Shown: positions 51,562 to 61,254, numbered from the stretch's first letter. The stretch is 64,000 nt of DNA from Mesobacillus campisalis (GCF_000986785.1 NZ_LAYY01000015.1:62001-126000); one strand, 5' to 3'. Made by a program: numbers and translations. Notes: a model not told the origin generated them from the sequence alone.

Positions 51562-53919
51562 CTATTGAAAAGTCATTTGTGATTCTGTTACTGGCAGCAT
51601 GATCCTTACCTGTGTTCCTTTTCCTAGCTCACTTTGAATCTCAATGTCACCCCGATGTTCTTTTATAATATTAAAAATGATCATAAGCCCTAATCCTGTT
51701 CCCTTTTCCTTTGTGCTGTAAAAAGGCTCCCAAATCCGCTTTAACCGCCGTGGCGAAATGCCGCAGCCCTGGTCTTCAATAACAATCTGAATGCTGTCGT
51801 CCTTCTTTTTGACATCAATGGAAATTTCGCCTCCGCCAGGCATCGACTCAATCGCATTTTTCATGACATTCAGGAAAACTTGTTTCATCTGGTTCACATC
51901 GCAGCATATTGGCGGCAGCCCACTTTCCATAGTGGTAACTATTTTAACATTATTCATATTCGCTTGAGTTTCAACAAGCGGCAGAAAGCCTTCCAGTATG
52001 GACGAAATCGCTTTAAAACTATACTTTTTTGCCTGCGGCTTCGCGAGGATCAGGAACTCGTCCGTAATCAGTTCGAGCCTCTCCATTTCTCTCAGCATAA
52101 TGCGGTAATATTCTTTTTCATCACTTTTTTCTTCAAGCAGCTGTATAAACCCTTTTAGCGATGTAAGCGGATTGCGGATTTCGTGGGCAATTCCTGCCGC
52201 CAGCTGGCCAATGGCTGAAATGCGGTCATTTTTACGAAGGTATTCTTCCGCCTTTTTATGGGCAGTAATATCTTTGGAGATGACATAAATGCCGACCACC
52301 TTCCTCGTTACGATAATTGGGACATGCGTAATATGGAAAAGGCCTTTGCGTCCATTCTTCTGCATGAGCTCTCCCTCGAACGTCTGCGGCTTCCCTTTCA
52401 AAGCCTTCCTTAATGCTATTTTGCTTTTTTCCAGGGTGGAAGGTGCCACAAATTCGATGTAGCTTTTCCCTTTTGCCTGGCCGGCAGAATAACCGATTAT
52501 CTTTTGGACGGCGGGATTGATATTGGTAATCCGCCCGTCTATATCAAGGCTTGCGACCAAATCCGGATTGGAATCGAACAAGGATTGATATCGCTGATGG
52601 CTTTCCTCCAGTTCGTGTTCAATTCGTTTTTGTTCGGTAATGTCACGGATGATTCCTGATACTCCGGTAATCCTGCCGCTTTTGTCCCGGATTGGGGAAT
52701 GGCTGATGCTTACAGCTATCAGGCTGCCATCTGCCCTTTTCCGAAGGGTCTCATAACCATTTACATTGCTTCCTGAAGCTACCTTTTGAAAGATTTCGTT
52801 GAGTTCTTCTTCATAATCCGGCTGGATGTCAACAATATTTTTGCCGATCACTTCACTTGCCTTGAAGCCGAACATTTCCGAATATGAGCGGTTGACAAAG
52901 ATGATTCGCCCTTCTATGTCCATTGTCGCTATGGCATCGACAGAATTCTCCACGAATGCCTCCAGCATCTCCTTTGCTGCACTCAAATCATCAGACGTCC
53001 TGTGCAATTCTGTTACATCATTGCAGGAAATGATTACTTCCGTTACTTGTCCTTCCTGAAAGATTGGAGTAAAGGCGGCGACATAGTGAATGCCATACAA
53101 CTCTCCTTCGTAGCACACCTCATTTCCATTCCATGCCTGGTTATGATATGGCTCGATTTTGGAGCAAAAAGGTTCCGGGAAGATTTCTTTCAGTTCTTTT
53201 CCGATGCATTCCACAAGATTCAATCCCAATTTTTCAAACAGCTGGCCTGCGCCATTTGTATAGACAAACCTGCCATTTACCTTCTGGAACTTTGCAATCA
53301 GGCCCTGATGTCTTTTTAATAGGCTGGCAAGCTCGCCATGCTGGGCGGTCTGTTCCCTATCCAGCCTTTTTTGTTCTCCTTCTTTCAGGATTTGCTCAAG
53401 TTCCAATCTCTGATCACGCTGAATGGCCAAGGCGGCCAATTTAGCAAGCGTTTGCAGAAAATCCAGGTCCTCGTCCTCCAGCAGGCTTGATTCACGTTGA
53501 TAAAGGGCTAAGGCACCTGCGATATGTCCGTCAATCAGAATGGGGATGGACCAGCCGCCCTCCAGGCCGAATGGCAGCGCTTCTTTACTAATTCTTTTCC
53601 AGATCGCATCGTTCTCCATGTCTCCGTCAAAATATTCGCGGCTCCCCCCTTTCCAGATGGAAAGGACCGACTTGATTTCTTCCGGGAGAAGCGGAGCGGA
53701 TTGGATGTCGTGTTCGTCCCCCCGTGCCGCCCATAGAACGGCACAAAATACCTGGCCGTGCCAAAACTGTTCGAGTTTCCTGCTTAACTTTTCAAAAATA
53801 GAGGGCAGGGAATCACCCCTGGTAATGGAATGGATCATTTTTGCATGAATATCAAGCATGATGCTTGTCTTACTGATGGCTTTATCCTTTACCTTCTGAT
53901 TACTCTCATGTACTGCCAT
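51562..53919 (-). CDS. multi-PAS sensor histidine kinase (sporulation-kinase-like)
   Basis: A 785-residue cytoplasmic kinase with no membrane segment. Order: a GAF domain (about 30-180), a short coiled coil, then three PAS domains (about 205-310, 315-435 and 440-560). HisKA follows with the phospho-His in GIAHEIRNPLTSLKGFIQLL, then HATPase with VMKNAIES, DQGCGI and GTGLGLMIIFNIIKEH. The HisKA sequence resembles KinA/KinE-type sporulation kinases that feed phosphate to Spo0F. No response regulator is adjacent, which is usual for such kinases. GGAG lies 7 bases before the ATG. Confidence 0.9.
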   Translation of the reverse strand: MAVHESNQKVKDKAISKTSIMLDIHAKMIHSITRGDSLPSIFEKLSRKLEQFWHGQVFCAVLWAARGDEHDIQSAPLLPEEIKSVLSIWKGGSREYFDGDMENDAIWKRISKEALPFGLEGGWSIPILIDGHIAGALALYQRESSLLEDEDLDFLQTLAKLAALAIQRDQRLELEQILKEGEQKRLDREQTAQHGELASLLKRHQGLIAKFQKVNGRFVYTNGAGQLFEKLGLNLVECIGKELKEIFPEPFCSKIEPYHNQAWNGNEVCYEGELYGIHYVAAFTPIFQEGQVTEVIISCNDVTELHRTSDDLSAAKEMLEAFVENSVDAIATMDIEGRIIFVNRSYSEMFGFKASEVIGKNIVDIQPDYEEELNEIFQKVASGSNVNGYETLRKRADGSLIAVSISHSPIRDKSGRITGVSGIIRDITEQKRIEHELEESHQRYQSLFDSNPDLVASLDIDGRITNINPAVQKIIGYSAGQAKGKSYIEFVAPSTLEKSKIALRKALKGKPQTFEGELMQKNGRKGLFHITHVPIIVTRKVVGIYVISKDITAHKKAEEYLRKNDRISAIGQLAAGIAHEIRNPLTSLKGFIQLLEEKSDEKEYYRIMLREMERLELITDEFLILAKPQAKKYSFKAISSILEGFLPLVETQANMNNVKIVTTMESGLPPICCDVNQMKQVFLNVMKNAIESMPGGGEISIDVKKKDDSIQIVIEDQGCGISPRRLKRIWEPFYSTKEKGTGLGLMIIFNIIKEHRGDIEIQSELGKGTQVRIMLPVTESQMTFQ

Positions 53920-54100
53920 ATGATCTCTCCTCTAATAAACCTGGCCGATGCAGCAATGGCATCGATTTAAAACCACATTGCTCCCCGTAATAAAATTTTT
54001 ATAACAAGTATATCACTTGAGTATTTAGAAAACGGTCATTCTTTGTCGAAATTATAGGACTAGTTAAAATTTTTATTCAAATAACACCTTTTTCAGACAA

Positions 54101-54131
54101 AAAAAAGAGCAATGCAAATGCCATGCACTGC
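54101..54131 (-). terminator. intrinsic terminator of the small zinc-ribbon gene
   Basis: On the minus strand GCAGTGCA pairs with TGCATTGC (one G-T pair), followed by TCTTTTTTTT. Confidence 0.75.
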
Positions 54132-54140
54132 CCACTCATT

Positions 54141-54290
54141 TTAAAACCGGCGAATTTTTCCAATCCGCTTTTTAAACGGGATACTGTAGCAGTCATCACA
54201 AAGCCCGTCATTATCCAGGTATTCCGTCTCCTCAGCAATAGGTTTGTTGCAGCCAGAGCAAATCCATTTCACTTCCGTAATCTGCTCCAT
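54141..54290 (-). CDS. 49-aa zinc-ribbon-like small protein
   Basis: A 49-residue protein with two CxxC pairs (ICSGCNKPI and LCDDCYSI) 20 residues apart, enough to bind one zinc. The C-terminus is basic (FKKRIGKIRRF). AAAGGAG stands 8 bases before the ATG at 54290, which rules out a longer frame from 54356. No name can be given. The fold may be like small YvlB/YhfH-type ribbons; function unknown. Confidence 0.7.
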   Translation of the reverse strand: MEQITEVKWICSGCNKPIAEETEYLDNDGLCDDCYSIPFKKRIGKIRRF

Positions 54291-54418
54291 GAACTCAACT
54301 CCTTTTTTCTTACATAATTCGCTAAGAACCTGAAAACTCCTTCCTTCTTTCTTCAAAAGTCGAAATTTCCTCTTCTATTAAGAAAAACTGCACTTTCGTT
54401 TTACATTCTATTAGGATG

Positions 54419-54446
54419 AAAAAACAGGCATCCCGATGAATGCCTG
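54419..54446 (-). terminator. intrinsic terminator of the aldehyde dehydrogenase gene
   Basis: On the minus strand CAGGCAT pairs with ATGCCTG around an 8-base loop, followed by TTTTTT. It lies ten bases after the stop. Confidence 0.85.
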
Positions 54447-54455
54447 CCATTTGTA

Positions 54456-55913
54456 TTACCAGCGCGCTGTCAGCATTTTGCGCCTTGTATAAAATTCCAC
54501 GCCGTCTGTGCCGTTCGCATGAAGGTCGCCATAGAAAGAATTCTTCCAGCCCGAAAACGGGAAGAAAGCCATTGGTGCTGGAACACCGACATTTACTCCA
54601 AGCATGCCCACTTCGATATTTTCCCTGAAATAACGGACCGCACTGCCGCTGTCCGTGAACAGACAGGCGCCATTTCCAAAATCAGATGAATTCGTCAGCT
54701 CTATCGCTTCTTCAAGCGAGTTTACCCGAACAATTGAAAGTACCGGTGCGAAAATCTCCTCTTTCCAGATTCTCATCGAAGGCTTCACATGGTCAAAGAT
54801 GGTTGGGCCGATAAAATAGCCATTTTTGCGATAGGCCTCATCCTGCCTCCCATCCCTTACAAGGGTAGCGCCTTCCTCCTCGCCTGCGTCGATGTAATCA
54901 GCGGTTCTCTGCTTATTTTCCTTCCGGATCACAGGGCCCAGGAAGACATCTTCGTCGAGCCCATTTCCAATTTTGATTTCATCCGCTTTTTCATTCAGCC
55001 TGGAAACGAGGATGTCGGCAATATCGCCGACTGCGACCACAACAGAGCACGCCATGCACCTTTCACCCGCAGAACCATATGAAGCTCCGATGATCTCTTT
55101 CACTGCGGTATCAAGGTCGGCATCCGGCATAACAATCGAGTGGTTTTTTGCACCGGCCAGGGCCTGGACACGCTTCCCATTTGCAGCTGCCGTTTTATAA
55201 ATGTATTCCGCCACAGGCTGGGAGCCGACAAAGGAAATGGCTGGGACATCCTTATGCTCAAGCAATCCATTGACAATATCATGGGCGCCGTGGACGATAT
55301 TCAGTACTCCATCCGGAAGTCCGGCTTCCTTGAATAGCTCAGCCAGCCTGTTGGCAAGAATTGGAGTTCTTTCCGAAGGCTTCAGAACAAAAGTGTTGCC
55401 GCAGGCAATCGCCAGCGGGAACATCCAGCATGGAACCATCATCGGAAAATTGAACGGTGTGATTCCCCCAATGACACCGACAGGATAACGGTACATCCCC
55501 GATTCCATGTTCGAAGCAATATCAGGAAGCTGCCTGCCCATCATCAGTGACGGTGCGCCGGCGGCAAACTCGACGCATTCAATCCCGCGCTGGACCTCGC
55601 CATGGGCCTCCTTGAAACTCTTCCCATTTTCCTCCGTTATCAATCTCGCAAGCTCATCCCAGTGATCGACTAATAATTGCTGATATTTGAATAGAATGCG
55701 TGCCCTTCTTGGTACCGGGGTCTTGCTCCAGGTTTTAAACGCACTCTTCGCAACCGAAACCGCCTTATCCAAATCGTCCCTGGTAGAGAGCGGCACCCTT
55801 GCCAGCTCCTCGCCAGTAGCAGGGTTTGGCACCTGTTCGTATTGATCCGTCCCGGCTTCGACCCACTCACCGTTGATAAAATTTTTAAGGTTTTTCGTTG
55901 CGGTTCTGGTCAT
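54456..55913 (-). CDS. mmsA: CoA-acylating methylmalonate-semialdehyde dehydrogenase
   Basis: A 485-residue aldehyde dehydrogenase of the MmsA/IolA class. It turns (methyl)malonate semialdehyde plus CoA and NAD+ into propionyl- or acetyl-CoA and CO2. Marks are [10 protein letters not shown] at the start, [44 protein letters not shown] and the catalytic Cys in [10 protein letters not shown]. Linkage with an alcohol dehydrogenase, a hydroxyacid dehydrogenase and an isomerase suits breakdown of valine, beta-alanine or similar compounds. GGAGG precedes the ATG by 10 bases. Confidence 0.92.
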   Translation of the reverse strand: MTRTATKNLKNFINGEWVEAGTDQYEQVPNPATGEELARVPLSTRDDLDKAVSVAKSAFKTWSKTPVPRRARILFKYQQLLVDHWDELARLITEENGKSFKEAHGEVQRGIECVEFAAGAPSLMMGRQLPDIASNMESGMYRYPVGVIGGITPFNFPMMVPCWMFPLAIACGNTFVLKPSERTPILANRLAELFKEAGLPDGVLNIVHGAHDIVNGLLEHKDVPAISFVGSQPVAEYIYKTAAANGKRVQALAGAKNHSIVMPDADLDTAVKEIIGASYGSAGERCMACSVVVAVGDIADILVSRLNEKADEIKIGNGLDEDVFLGPVIRKENKQRTADYIDAGEEEGATLVRDGRQDEAYRKNGYFIGPTIFDHVKPSMRIWKEEIFAPVLSIVRVNSLEEAIELTNSSDFGNGACLFTDSGSAVRYFRENIEVGMLGVNVGVPAPMAFFPFSGWKNSFYGDLHANGTDGVEFYTRRKMLTARW

Positions 55914-55958
55914 TGCTATGGTCCCTCCATTGATTTAGTATTTTAGCAGAAATGTTTT

Positions 55959-57152
55959 TTATACAGTGGCTTGTGTTGTAAACTGATATTCATAGCAAAC
56001 ATGATAGAGTTCCACCAGCTCTTCATGAGTTGGAACCCTCGGATTGTTTCCGGGGCTTCCGCTGTCAATTGCATCGGTTGCCATTTTGTTTACGGCCAGT
56101 TTAAATGCCTCCTGGTCGATGCCCCAGCCTTTTAGGTTTGGAATTTTCAGCTGCAGGCAAAGCTCTTTTATAGACTGCACTGCCAAATCAGCTCCCTCCA
56201 CGTTGGAAAGGCTTTCATTTTCAGGCTGGAACATCCTGCCTATGTCTGCCAGGCGATTGGTACAGGCTTCCTGGCTAAACTCGAGCACAGCAGGCAACAG
56301 CATTGCATTGGAAATTCCGTGCGGCACATGGAACAATGCGCCAATCGGCCGTGACATGCCATGGACAAGGCAGACAGAAGCATTGCTGAACGCCATGCCA
56401 GCCTGGAGGGAGCCAAGTGACATCGCTCCGCGGGCCTCTTCATTTTTACCATCCTGATAAGCGGTTAGGAGATTTCCGATGATAAGTTTCATCGCACTTA
56501 ATGCCAGGGTATCCGTCATCGGATGGGCCCTACGTGAAATATAAGCTTCAATCGCATGGCTCAGCGCATCCACCCCTGTTGCCGCGGTGACGTTCGGCGG
56601 CGTTGAAAGAGTCAGGAGCGGGTCGACAATCGCTGCCGCAGGCATAAAAGCCGCCTGCTTGATCATCATTTTAACATCATTGGTGGTATTGGTGATAATC
56701 GTAGCATCGGTTGCTTCCGATCCGGTTCCCCCAGTGGTTGGAATGGCGATATGCGGAAGGGATGGTTCGCTTGCAATTTTTTTGTGCTGCATGTAATCCC
56801 CTATGTATCCCCCGTTTGTTGCAATCACAGCAATTGCCTTGGCGGTATCCATACAGCTTCCGCCGCCGAGCGAAATCACCATGTCGCATGCTTCCCTCTT
56901 AAGGAGACCAAGCGACTCTGCTACATGCCTGTCAGTTGGTTCGGTGTCGACACCAAGATACACGGCGCAATCCATACCATCCCTTTCGAGGAGTTCCCGG
57001 CATGCCCTGACATACCCAAGGGAATCCATGATGGAATCGCTGACAATCAATGCTTTTTTCCCTAGTTTAGCTGCTTCTGCCCCTGTATTGACAAAAGCAT
57101 TCCGTCCGTAAAAAATCGATTGAGGCGAACGCAAAACCGCAAAATTGTCCAC
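55959..57152 (-). CDS. iron-containing (group III) alcohol dehydrogenase
   Basis: A 397-residue group III alcohol dehydrogenase that reduces or oxidises alcohol/aldehyde pairs with NAD(P). The cofactor region is SLGGGSCMDTAKAIA and IAIPTTGGTGSEATDATII; metal ligands lie in GVDALSHAIEAYIS and VHGMSRPIGALFHVPHGISNAM. It starts at GTG 57152 with GGGAG upstream. It precedes mmsA by 45 bases, probably in one operon; it may supply the semialdehyde. Confidence 0.92.
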   Translation of the reverse strand: MDNFAVLRSPQSIFYGRNAFVNTGAEAAKLGKKALIVSDSIMDSLGYVRACRELLERDGMDCAVYLGVDTEPTDRHVAESLGLLKREACDMVISLGGGSCMDTAKAIAVIATNGGYIGDYMQHKKIASEPSLPHIAIPTTGGTGSEATDATIITNTTNDVKMMIKQAAFMPAAAIVDPLLTLSTPPNVTAATGVDALSHAIEAYISRRAHPMTDTLALSAMKLIIGNLLTAYQDGKNEEARGAMSLGSLQAGMAFSNASVCLVHGMSRPIGALFHVPHGISNAMLLPAVLEFSQEACTNRLADIGRMFQPENESLSNVEGADLAVQSIKELCLQLKIPNLKGWGIDQEAFKLAVNKMATDAIDSGSPGNNPRVPTHEELVELYHVCYEYQFTTQATV

Positions 57153-57282
57153 TACTGTTCCAGCTCCCTTATTTAGTTTTTAACACCTGTTTTCATCGTA
57201 TCATAATCCCAATATTCAGAAAACCCTGACGATGTCATCTTTACCAATTACCATGGGAGCTCCCCGTTTCCGGTAAAATTAA

Positions 57283-57311
57283 AGGCTATTCCTCTCTATG
57301 AGAAATAGCCT
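57283..57311 (-). terminator. intrinsic terminator of the STAS sensor gene
   Basis: On the minus strand AGGCTATT pairs with AATAGCCT, followed by TTAATTTT. It lies 15 bases after the stop at 57326. Confidence 0.7.
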
Positions 57312-57325
57312 GAACATGGATTAAA

Positions 57326-58345
57326 TTAGACAATGCTCCTGCCCATTTGGGCCAATGAATAATGAATGCCATGCTGGAGCGTCTGGAAACAATTGAACTT
57401 GGAAAAATCGATGCTCGTTTCCGATACAGTCTGGCTGAGTTTTGGCGAGATGCCTACCAGGATGGTTTCAATTCCAATCAGGGAGGCTGCTGCTCCAATT
57501 TTGCCTATCAGGCTTGCGCTCATTTCGCAAATATCAGTGTCAAGCCCGGTCAAATCAAGAACCAGATAGTTGGCTTTATACGAAGGCAGCGTATTCAGTG
57601 TTTTGATTAAAAGCTGTTCAGCCCGGTCTTCTTCATATTTTCCGATCAAAGGAACGACGAGTACTCCCTCAAGCACCGGGATGACAGGGGAGGACAGCCT
57701 GTTTACAAGCTCTTTAAGCTCGGCTGTCTTTTCCTCTACGGTTTGTTCCAGCCTGGCAATCTGCTCCGACTCCTTCTTTCTTGCAAGCTGGTGAATATTA
57801 TCAGAGATGGTGACATTTGATGGAAAATATTCAATGATGCTGTGTTCATGCCCTTCCAGCTGGTGCTGAACCACGCGGTACCATATATTCGTCCCAAACA
57901 GCCCGGAAAAAACACCAGCATAATGGGCAGGCAGGAAATTTCCGCCTTTTTTCTTTCCTTGCGCAACATTGATTTTATGTTCCCAGCTGTCCTTCATATG
58001 GGCCGTCAACGTTTTTTTATCAAAATCAAGGTGATGGATGGCTGTCCTGCCCCATCCTGCTGTGGCATAAGTATTGGTGATCATTTCAGCAGCTTCTTCG
58101 ACACTGACCTCTTTCATTTTTTCAAAATACCGCCCAACTACCAGCCCCTGCCGATAACCTGTCGTCTCGAAAACCAGATTGGAAGCTTCCTCGCCTGAGA
58201 TTTCCTCAATGGTATCGAAGAATGTTTTCATAGCGGTGGACACCCAGAATAAAACAGCATCCTGACCCTCGAATAAAAATCTCCCATCTTCCAAATTCCA
58301 GCCGAACTCCAAGCCGGCAATATTTAGTTTCTGCTGATTATTCAA
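57326..58345 (-). CDS. RsbR-like STAS protein with XylR-N/V4R-type sensor domain
   Basis: A 339-residue two-domain protein. The N-terminal 170 residues (LFEGQDAVLFWVSTAMKTFFD, then YATAGWGRTAIHHLDFDKKTLT) resemble the small-molecule V4R/XylR-N sensor fold. A charged helix (ESEQIARLEQTVEEKTAELKELVNRL) leads into a C-terminal STAS domain (SPVIPVLEGVLVVPLIG ... VLDLTGL). RsbR-type STAS proteins form the stressosome that controls sigma-B. The usual phospho-Thr/Ser helix reads DTDICEM, so control by phosphorylation is uncertain. The start is TTG 58345, 10 bases after AAAGGAG. Confidence 0.8.
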   Translation of the reverse strand: MNNQQKLNIAGLEFGWNLEDGRFLFEGQDAVLFWVSTAMKTFFDTIEEISGEEASNLVFETTGYRQGLVVGRYFEKMKEVSVEEAAEMITNTYATAGWGRTAIHHLDFDKKTLTAHMKDSWEHKINVAQGKKKGGNFLPAHYAGVFSGLFGTNIWYRVVQHQLEGHEHSIIEYFPSNVTISDNIHQLARKKESEQIARLEQTVEEKTAELKELVNRLSSPVIPVLEGVLVVPLIGKYEEDRAEQLLIKTLNTLPSYKANYLVLDLTGLDTDICEMSASLIGKIGAAASLIGIETILVGISPKLSQTVSETSIDFSKFNCFQTLQHGIHYSLAQMGRSIV

Positions 58346-58515
58346 GTGTGCCTAACTCCTTTGTCCGTTTATTGATTGCATCTCTTTTTTCCCGGCATAC
58401 TAAAATCTTTATTCCTATATACCTGCCAGGAATGGTCTAAATTTCGACCGATATAACCACAACAAGTCTTAATACCCGGTGCTTGCCCCCATTAAACCAG
58501 CTATGTTTATTTTCA

Positions 58516-58553
58516 CAAAAAAAGCCGACATAGCCTTAATCGGCCACATCGGC
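58516..58553 (-). terminator. intrinsic terminator of the hydroxyacid dehydrogenase gene
   Basis: On the minus strand GCCGATGTGGCC pairs imperfectly with GGCTATGTCGGC, followed by seven T. It begins 19 bases after the stop at 58572. Confidence 0.75.
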
Positions 58554-58571
58554 AATCTGCTGCAACATCCA

Positions 58572-59462
58572 TCATTTCCCTTTAACTTCAACCTTGCATT
58601 TCTTCTCCAGGGGAATGATCACGGCAGACATGTCAAGGTCCCCCATCCCTTGTTCAGAAGCCTTTTGGAAAGCCTGTTCCGCCATCTGCCCTGTAAAGCT
58701 TCCCATCCCTGCACCCTCCAGCAGCTGATTGGCCAGGCGAACATCCTTATGTACATACTTCACAGCGCCACCAGGCTGAAAGTCCCGGTCAAACACATAC
58801 TCGTCCATATGCCTTCTAAGGATTTTACTGTCTCCGTAACTGGCCTTCAATACATGGAAAAGCTGTTCCGGGGCCAGTCCAGAAGCAGCACCCGCCACCA
58901 TGGCCTCCGAGGCGGCAAGCGAATGGACGGCGACAAGGTATTGATTAAGCAGCTTGGCAATGCTGCCGGAACCCGAGGGGCCAAGGTGTTCAACGGTTTT
59001 ACCAAGCACGGATAGAAGCGGCAAAACCTTGTGGAAGGCTTCTCTTTCCCCGCCGGCCATAATGGTGAGGGAGCCGCTTTCTGCCCCTTCAGGCCCGCCG
59101 CTCACAGGAGCATCAAGATAAAAGACTCCTTTGGAGACTGCCTGTTCATGGACCTTCCTGCTCGTATCGGCACCGACAGAGGTAAAATCGACGCATATGG
59201 CGCCAGGCTGGGCATGCTCAAGGATTCCGGACGGGTTTGTGTATACCTCAATCACATCAGAAGGCATCGATAGACAAGTGCAGATTACATCGCAATTTCC
59301 GGCAAGTTCAGGAACGCTGTCCGCAATGATGGCACCCCTTTCCTCGAGTGCTTTCGCTTTATTCCTTGTACGATTGAACACCTGCACTTCAAAGCCATTC
59401 CGAAGCAGGGTTTCCGCCATCCTTGAACCCATTACACCTGTTCCTATAAAACCTGTCTTCAC
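58572..59462 (-). CDS. beta-hydroxyacid dehydrogenase (3-hydroxyisobutyrate or tartronate-semialdehyde)
   Basis: A 296-residue enzyme of the 3-hydroxyisobutyrate dehydrogenase/tartronate-semialdehyde reductase family. The cofactor loop is GFIGTGVMGSRMAETLLRNG with NRTRNKA (Arg suits NADP), then DAPVSGGPEGAESGSLTIMAGG and the catalytic Lys in GSGSIAKLLNQ. The family's usual second Asn is Gln here. The downstream gene order does not decide between roles: a nearby mmsA fits 3-hydroxyisobutyrate, whereas the adjacent hyi-like gene fits glyoxylate/tartronate-semialdehyde. Confidence 0.88.
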   Translation of the reverse strand: MKTGFIGTGVMGSRMAETLLRNGFEVQVFNRTRNKAKALEERGAIIADSVPELAGNCDVICTCLSMPSDVIEVYTNPSGILEHAQPGAICVDFTSVGADTSRKVHEQAVSKGVFYLDAPVSGGPEGAESGSLTIMAGGEREAFHKVLPLLSVLGKTVEHLGPSGSGSIAKLLNQYLVAVHSLAASEAMVAGAASGLAPEQLFHVLKASYGDSKILRRHMDEYVFDRDFQPGGAVKYVHKDVRLANQLLEGAGMGSFTGQMAEQAFQKASEQGMGDLDMSAVIIPLEKKCKVEVKGK

Positions 59463-59481
59463 TTATTATCTCCTCCATTGG

Positions 59482-60246
59482 CTATTTTGACAGCCACTTC
59501 AAACTTTCCTCACTAGTAGTCTGCGGAATATATTCCAGGCCGATATAGCCGCTATAATTTTCACTTAAATGTTTTAAGATCATCGAATAATCCATGGTCC
59601 CGGTCCCTGGCTCATGTCGGTCAGGTGAATCGGCAACCTGCACATGGCCGATAAGGTGCTCATAATTTTTGAAAAGCTCCAGCGCGTTTCCATGGATTTT
59701 TTCTATATGGAAGAAATCGAACTGCAGCTTTGCATTCGGCCTGTTGACCTGTCCAAGGATTTCAGCCGCCTGGTGGATATCGTTTAAAAAATATCCGGGT
59801 ATGCTTTCGGTGTTAATCGGCTCAATGAACAGATTCAGCCCGTGCTTCCCCATTTCTTCCGCAGCATACTGGAGGTTCGCAGCAAAAACCTTTCTGGCTG
59901 TTTCCTGGTCCGCTTCAGGCCTCAGTCCAGACATGCAATGAATGTTTGCAACATTCAAGCTTGTGGCATACTGTATTCCCAGTCTTACAGATTCTTTGAA
60001 TTCCCCCACCCTATCCGGATCGGCAGCCATTCCCCGGTCCCCGTTGTCCCAATTTCCTGGTGGCAAGTTTAACAGCACCATTGATAACTCATTCCGGAAT
60101 AGCTCGTTTTGGATGTCTTCTATCTTTTCAGCATAGGGAAACTGGCACTCCACAAAGGAGAAACCTTTCTCCCGCGCTTTTTTGAATCGTTCAAGGAAAG
60201 GCACCTCGATAAAAATGGTTGATAGATTTACAGCATATGTTTTCAT
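59482..60246 (-). CDS. hydroxypyruvate-isomerase-like TIM-barrel protein
   Basis: A 254-residue xylose-isomerase-like TIM barrel close to hydroxypyruvate isomerase (Hyi). Seen are NLPPGNWDNGDRGMA after strand 3, NIHCMSGL, the metal ligands in FIEPINTESIPGYFL, QFDFFHIEKIHG and HVQVADSPDRHEPGTG, and the C-terminal IGLEYIP. AAGGAG lies 6 bases before the ATG at 60246. It is first in a likely two-gene operon with the hydroxyacid dehydrogenase. Confidence 0.88.
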   Translation of the reverse strand: MKTYAVNLSTIFIEVPFLERFKKAREKGFSFVECQFPYAEKIEDIQNELFRNELSMVLLNLPPGNWDNGDRGMAADPDRVGEFKESVRLGIQYATSLNVANIHCMSGLRPEADQETARKVFAANLQYAAEEMGKHGLNLFIEPINTESIPGYFLNDIHQAAEILGQVNRPNAKLQFDFFHIEKIHGNALELFKNYEHLIGHVQVADSPDRHEPGTGTMDYSMILKHLSENYSGYIGLEYIPQTTSEESLKWLSK

Positions 60247-60360
60247 GGCAGACTCCTTATCATTCATCGTATATAAGAAATTTCAACAAAAAGGACAAAA
60301 CTCCTTTAATTAAAATTACCTAAAACTATAAAGCACAGAAAGAAACGGCCTAATAGAACA

Positions 60361-60384
60361 AAGCGGACAGCTCCCTGTCCGCTT
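60361..60384 (-). terminator. intrinsic terminator of the nir operon
   Basis: AAGCGGACAG and CTGTCCGCTT form a 10-bp stem with a 4-base loop, followed on the minus strand by TGTTCTATT. It lies 22 bases after the FNT stop. Confidence 0.75.
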
Positions 60385-60405
60385 CTATCTCCTTGCTTAC
60401 AAACC

Positions 60406-61254
60406 TTATCCTCGCTGGGTACTTGTCATCCCGGACGATACTTTTTGCATTTCCACCACCTTCTTGACCTCTCCCTGTCTGTGGGTCACATAAAGTGCCA
60501 GGCCGGTAAAAGCCAAGCCGCTGACCAGATTGCCAGCTGTGACAGGAAATTGATTCCATAGCCACCAGTCTGCCATTGTAACATCAGCCCCAAGCAGCAT
60601 TCCTGCCGGTATGACAAACATGTTCACCACAGCGTGTTCAAAGCCCTGCGCGAAAAAGATTAATATCGGAAGCCACATCGCAGCAATTTTGCCAATCACC
60701 GATTTCGAGGTCATCGCCATAACGGCACCCAGGGTAACCATCCAATTGCATAAAACAGCCTTCACAAAGACGACAATCATCCCGTCAAATCCAAAGTTCT
60801 TATAGCCGAGTGTCTTAGCCTCGGCCGCAGCGATAATTTTCCCAGCCACTGCATGATCATTCACATGGCCAAGCTGGGTTATAGCAATTGTGTATAAAAC
60901 GGCGTAAAAAGCAGCTCCAATGATATGGCCGATAATCACCCAAAACCAATTATTCAGCATTTGTTTAAAAGTCGCTCTCTGCTCCATCACCGCTACCGGA
61001 ATCAAGGCAAAACTTCCAGTCACCAGCTCCAGTCCCAGCAGGATGATGATGACGAAAGCAGCTGGGAAAAGTAAAGCGCCCACGATGCCCAGGCCTGTCT
61101 GTATTTCGGCTGTGAAAGCAAGGGTGGTTCCAAAACCAAGGAGCGCCCCTGCAAGCCCGCCGCGAATCAGCAAGTCCTTCACCGGCAGCTTTGCCTTAGC
61201 TTCTCCAGACTGTACCATACTTTCGACCACTTGACTTGGACTCAATAATGTCAT
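60406..61254 (-). CDS. nirC: formate/nitrite transporter family channel
   Basis: A 282-residue FNT-family pentameric channel with six helices. Typical blocks are GLAGALLGFGTTLAF, LELVTGSFALIPVAVME, LCNWMVTLGAVMAM and FAQGFEHAVVNMFVIPAGMLLGADV (with the gating His). Placed 23 bases downstream of nirD, it most likely carries nitrite in for the reductase. AGGAGG lies 6 bases before the ATG. Confidence 0.92.
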   Translation of the reverse strand: MTLLSPSQVVESMVQSGEAKAKLPVKDLLIRGGLAGALLGFGTTLAFTAEIQTGLGIVGALLFPAAFVIIILLGLELVTGSFALIPVAVMEQRATFKQMLNNWFWVIIGHIIGAAFYAVLYTIAITQLGHVNDHAVAGKIIAAAEAKTLGYKNFGFDGMIVVFVKAVLCNWMVTLGAVMAMTSKSVIGKIAAMWLPILIFFAQGFEHAVVNMFVIPAGMLLGADVTMADWWLWNQFPVTAGNLVSGLAFTGLALYVTHRQGEVKKVVEMQKVSSGMTSTQRG

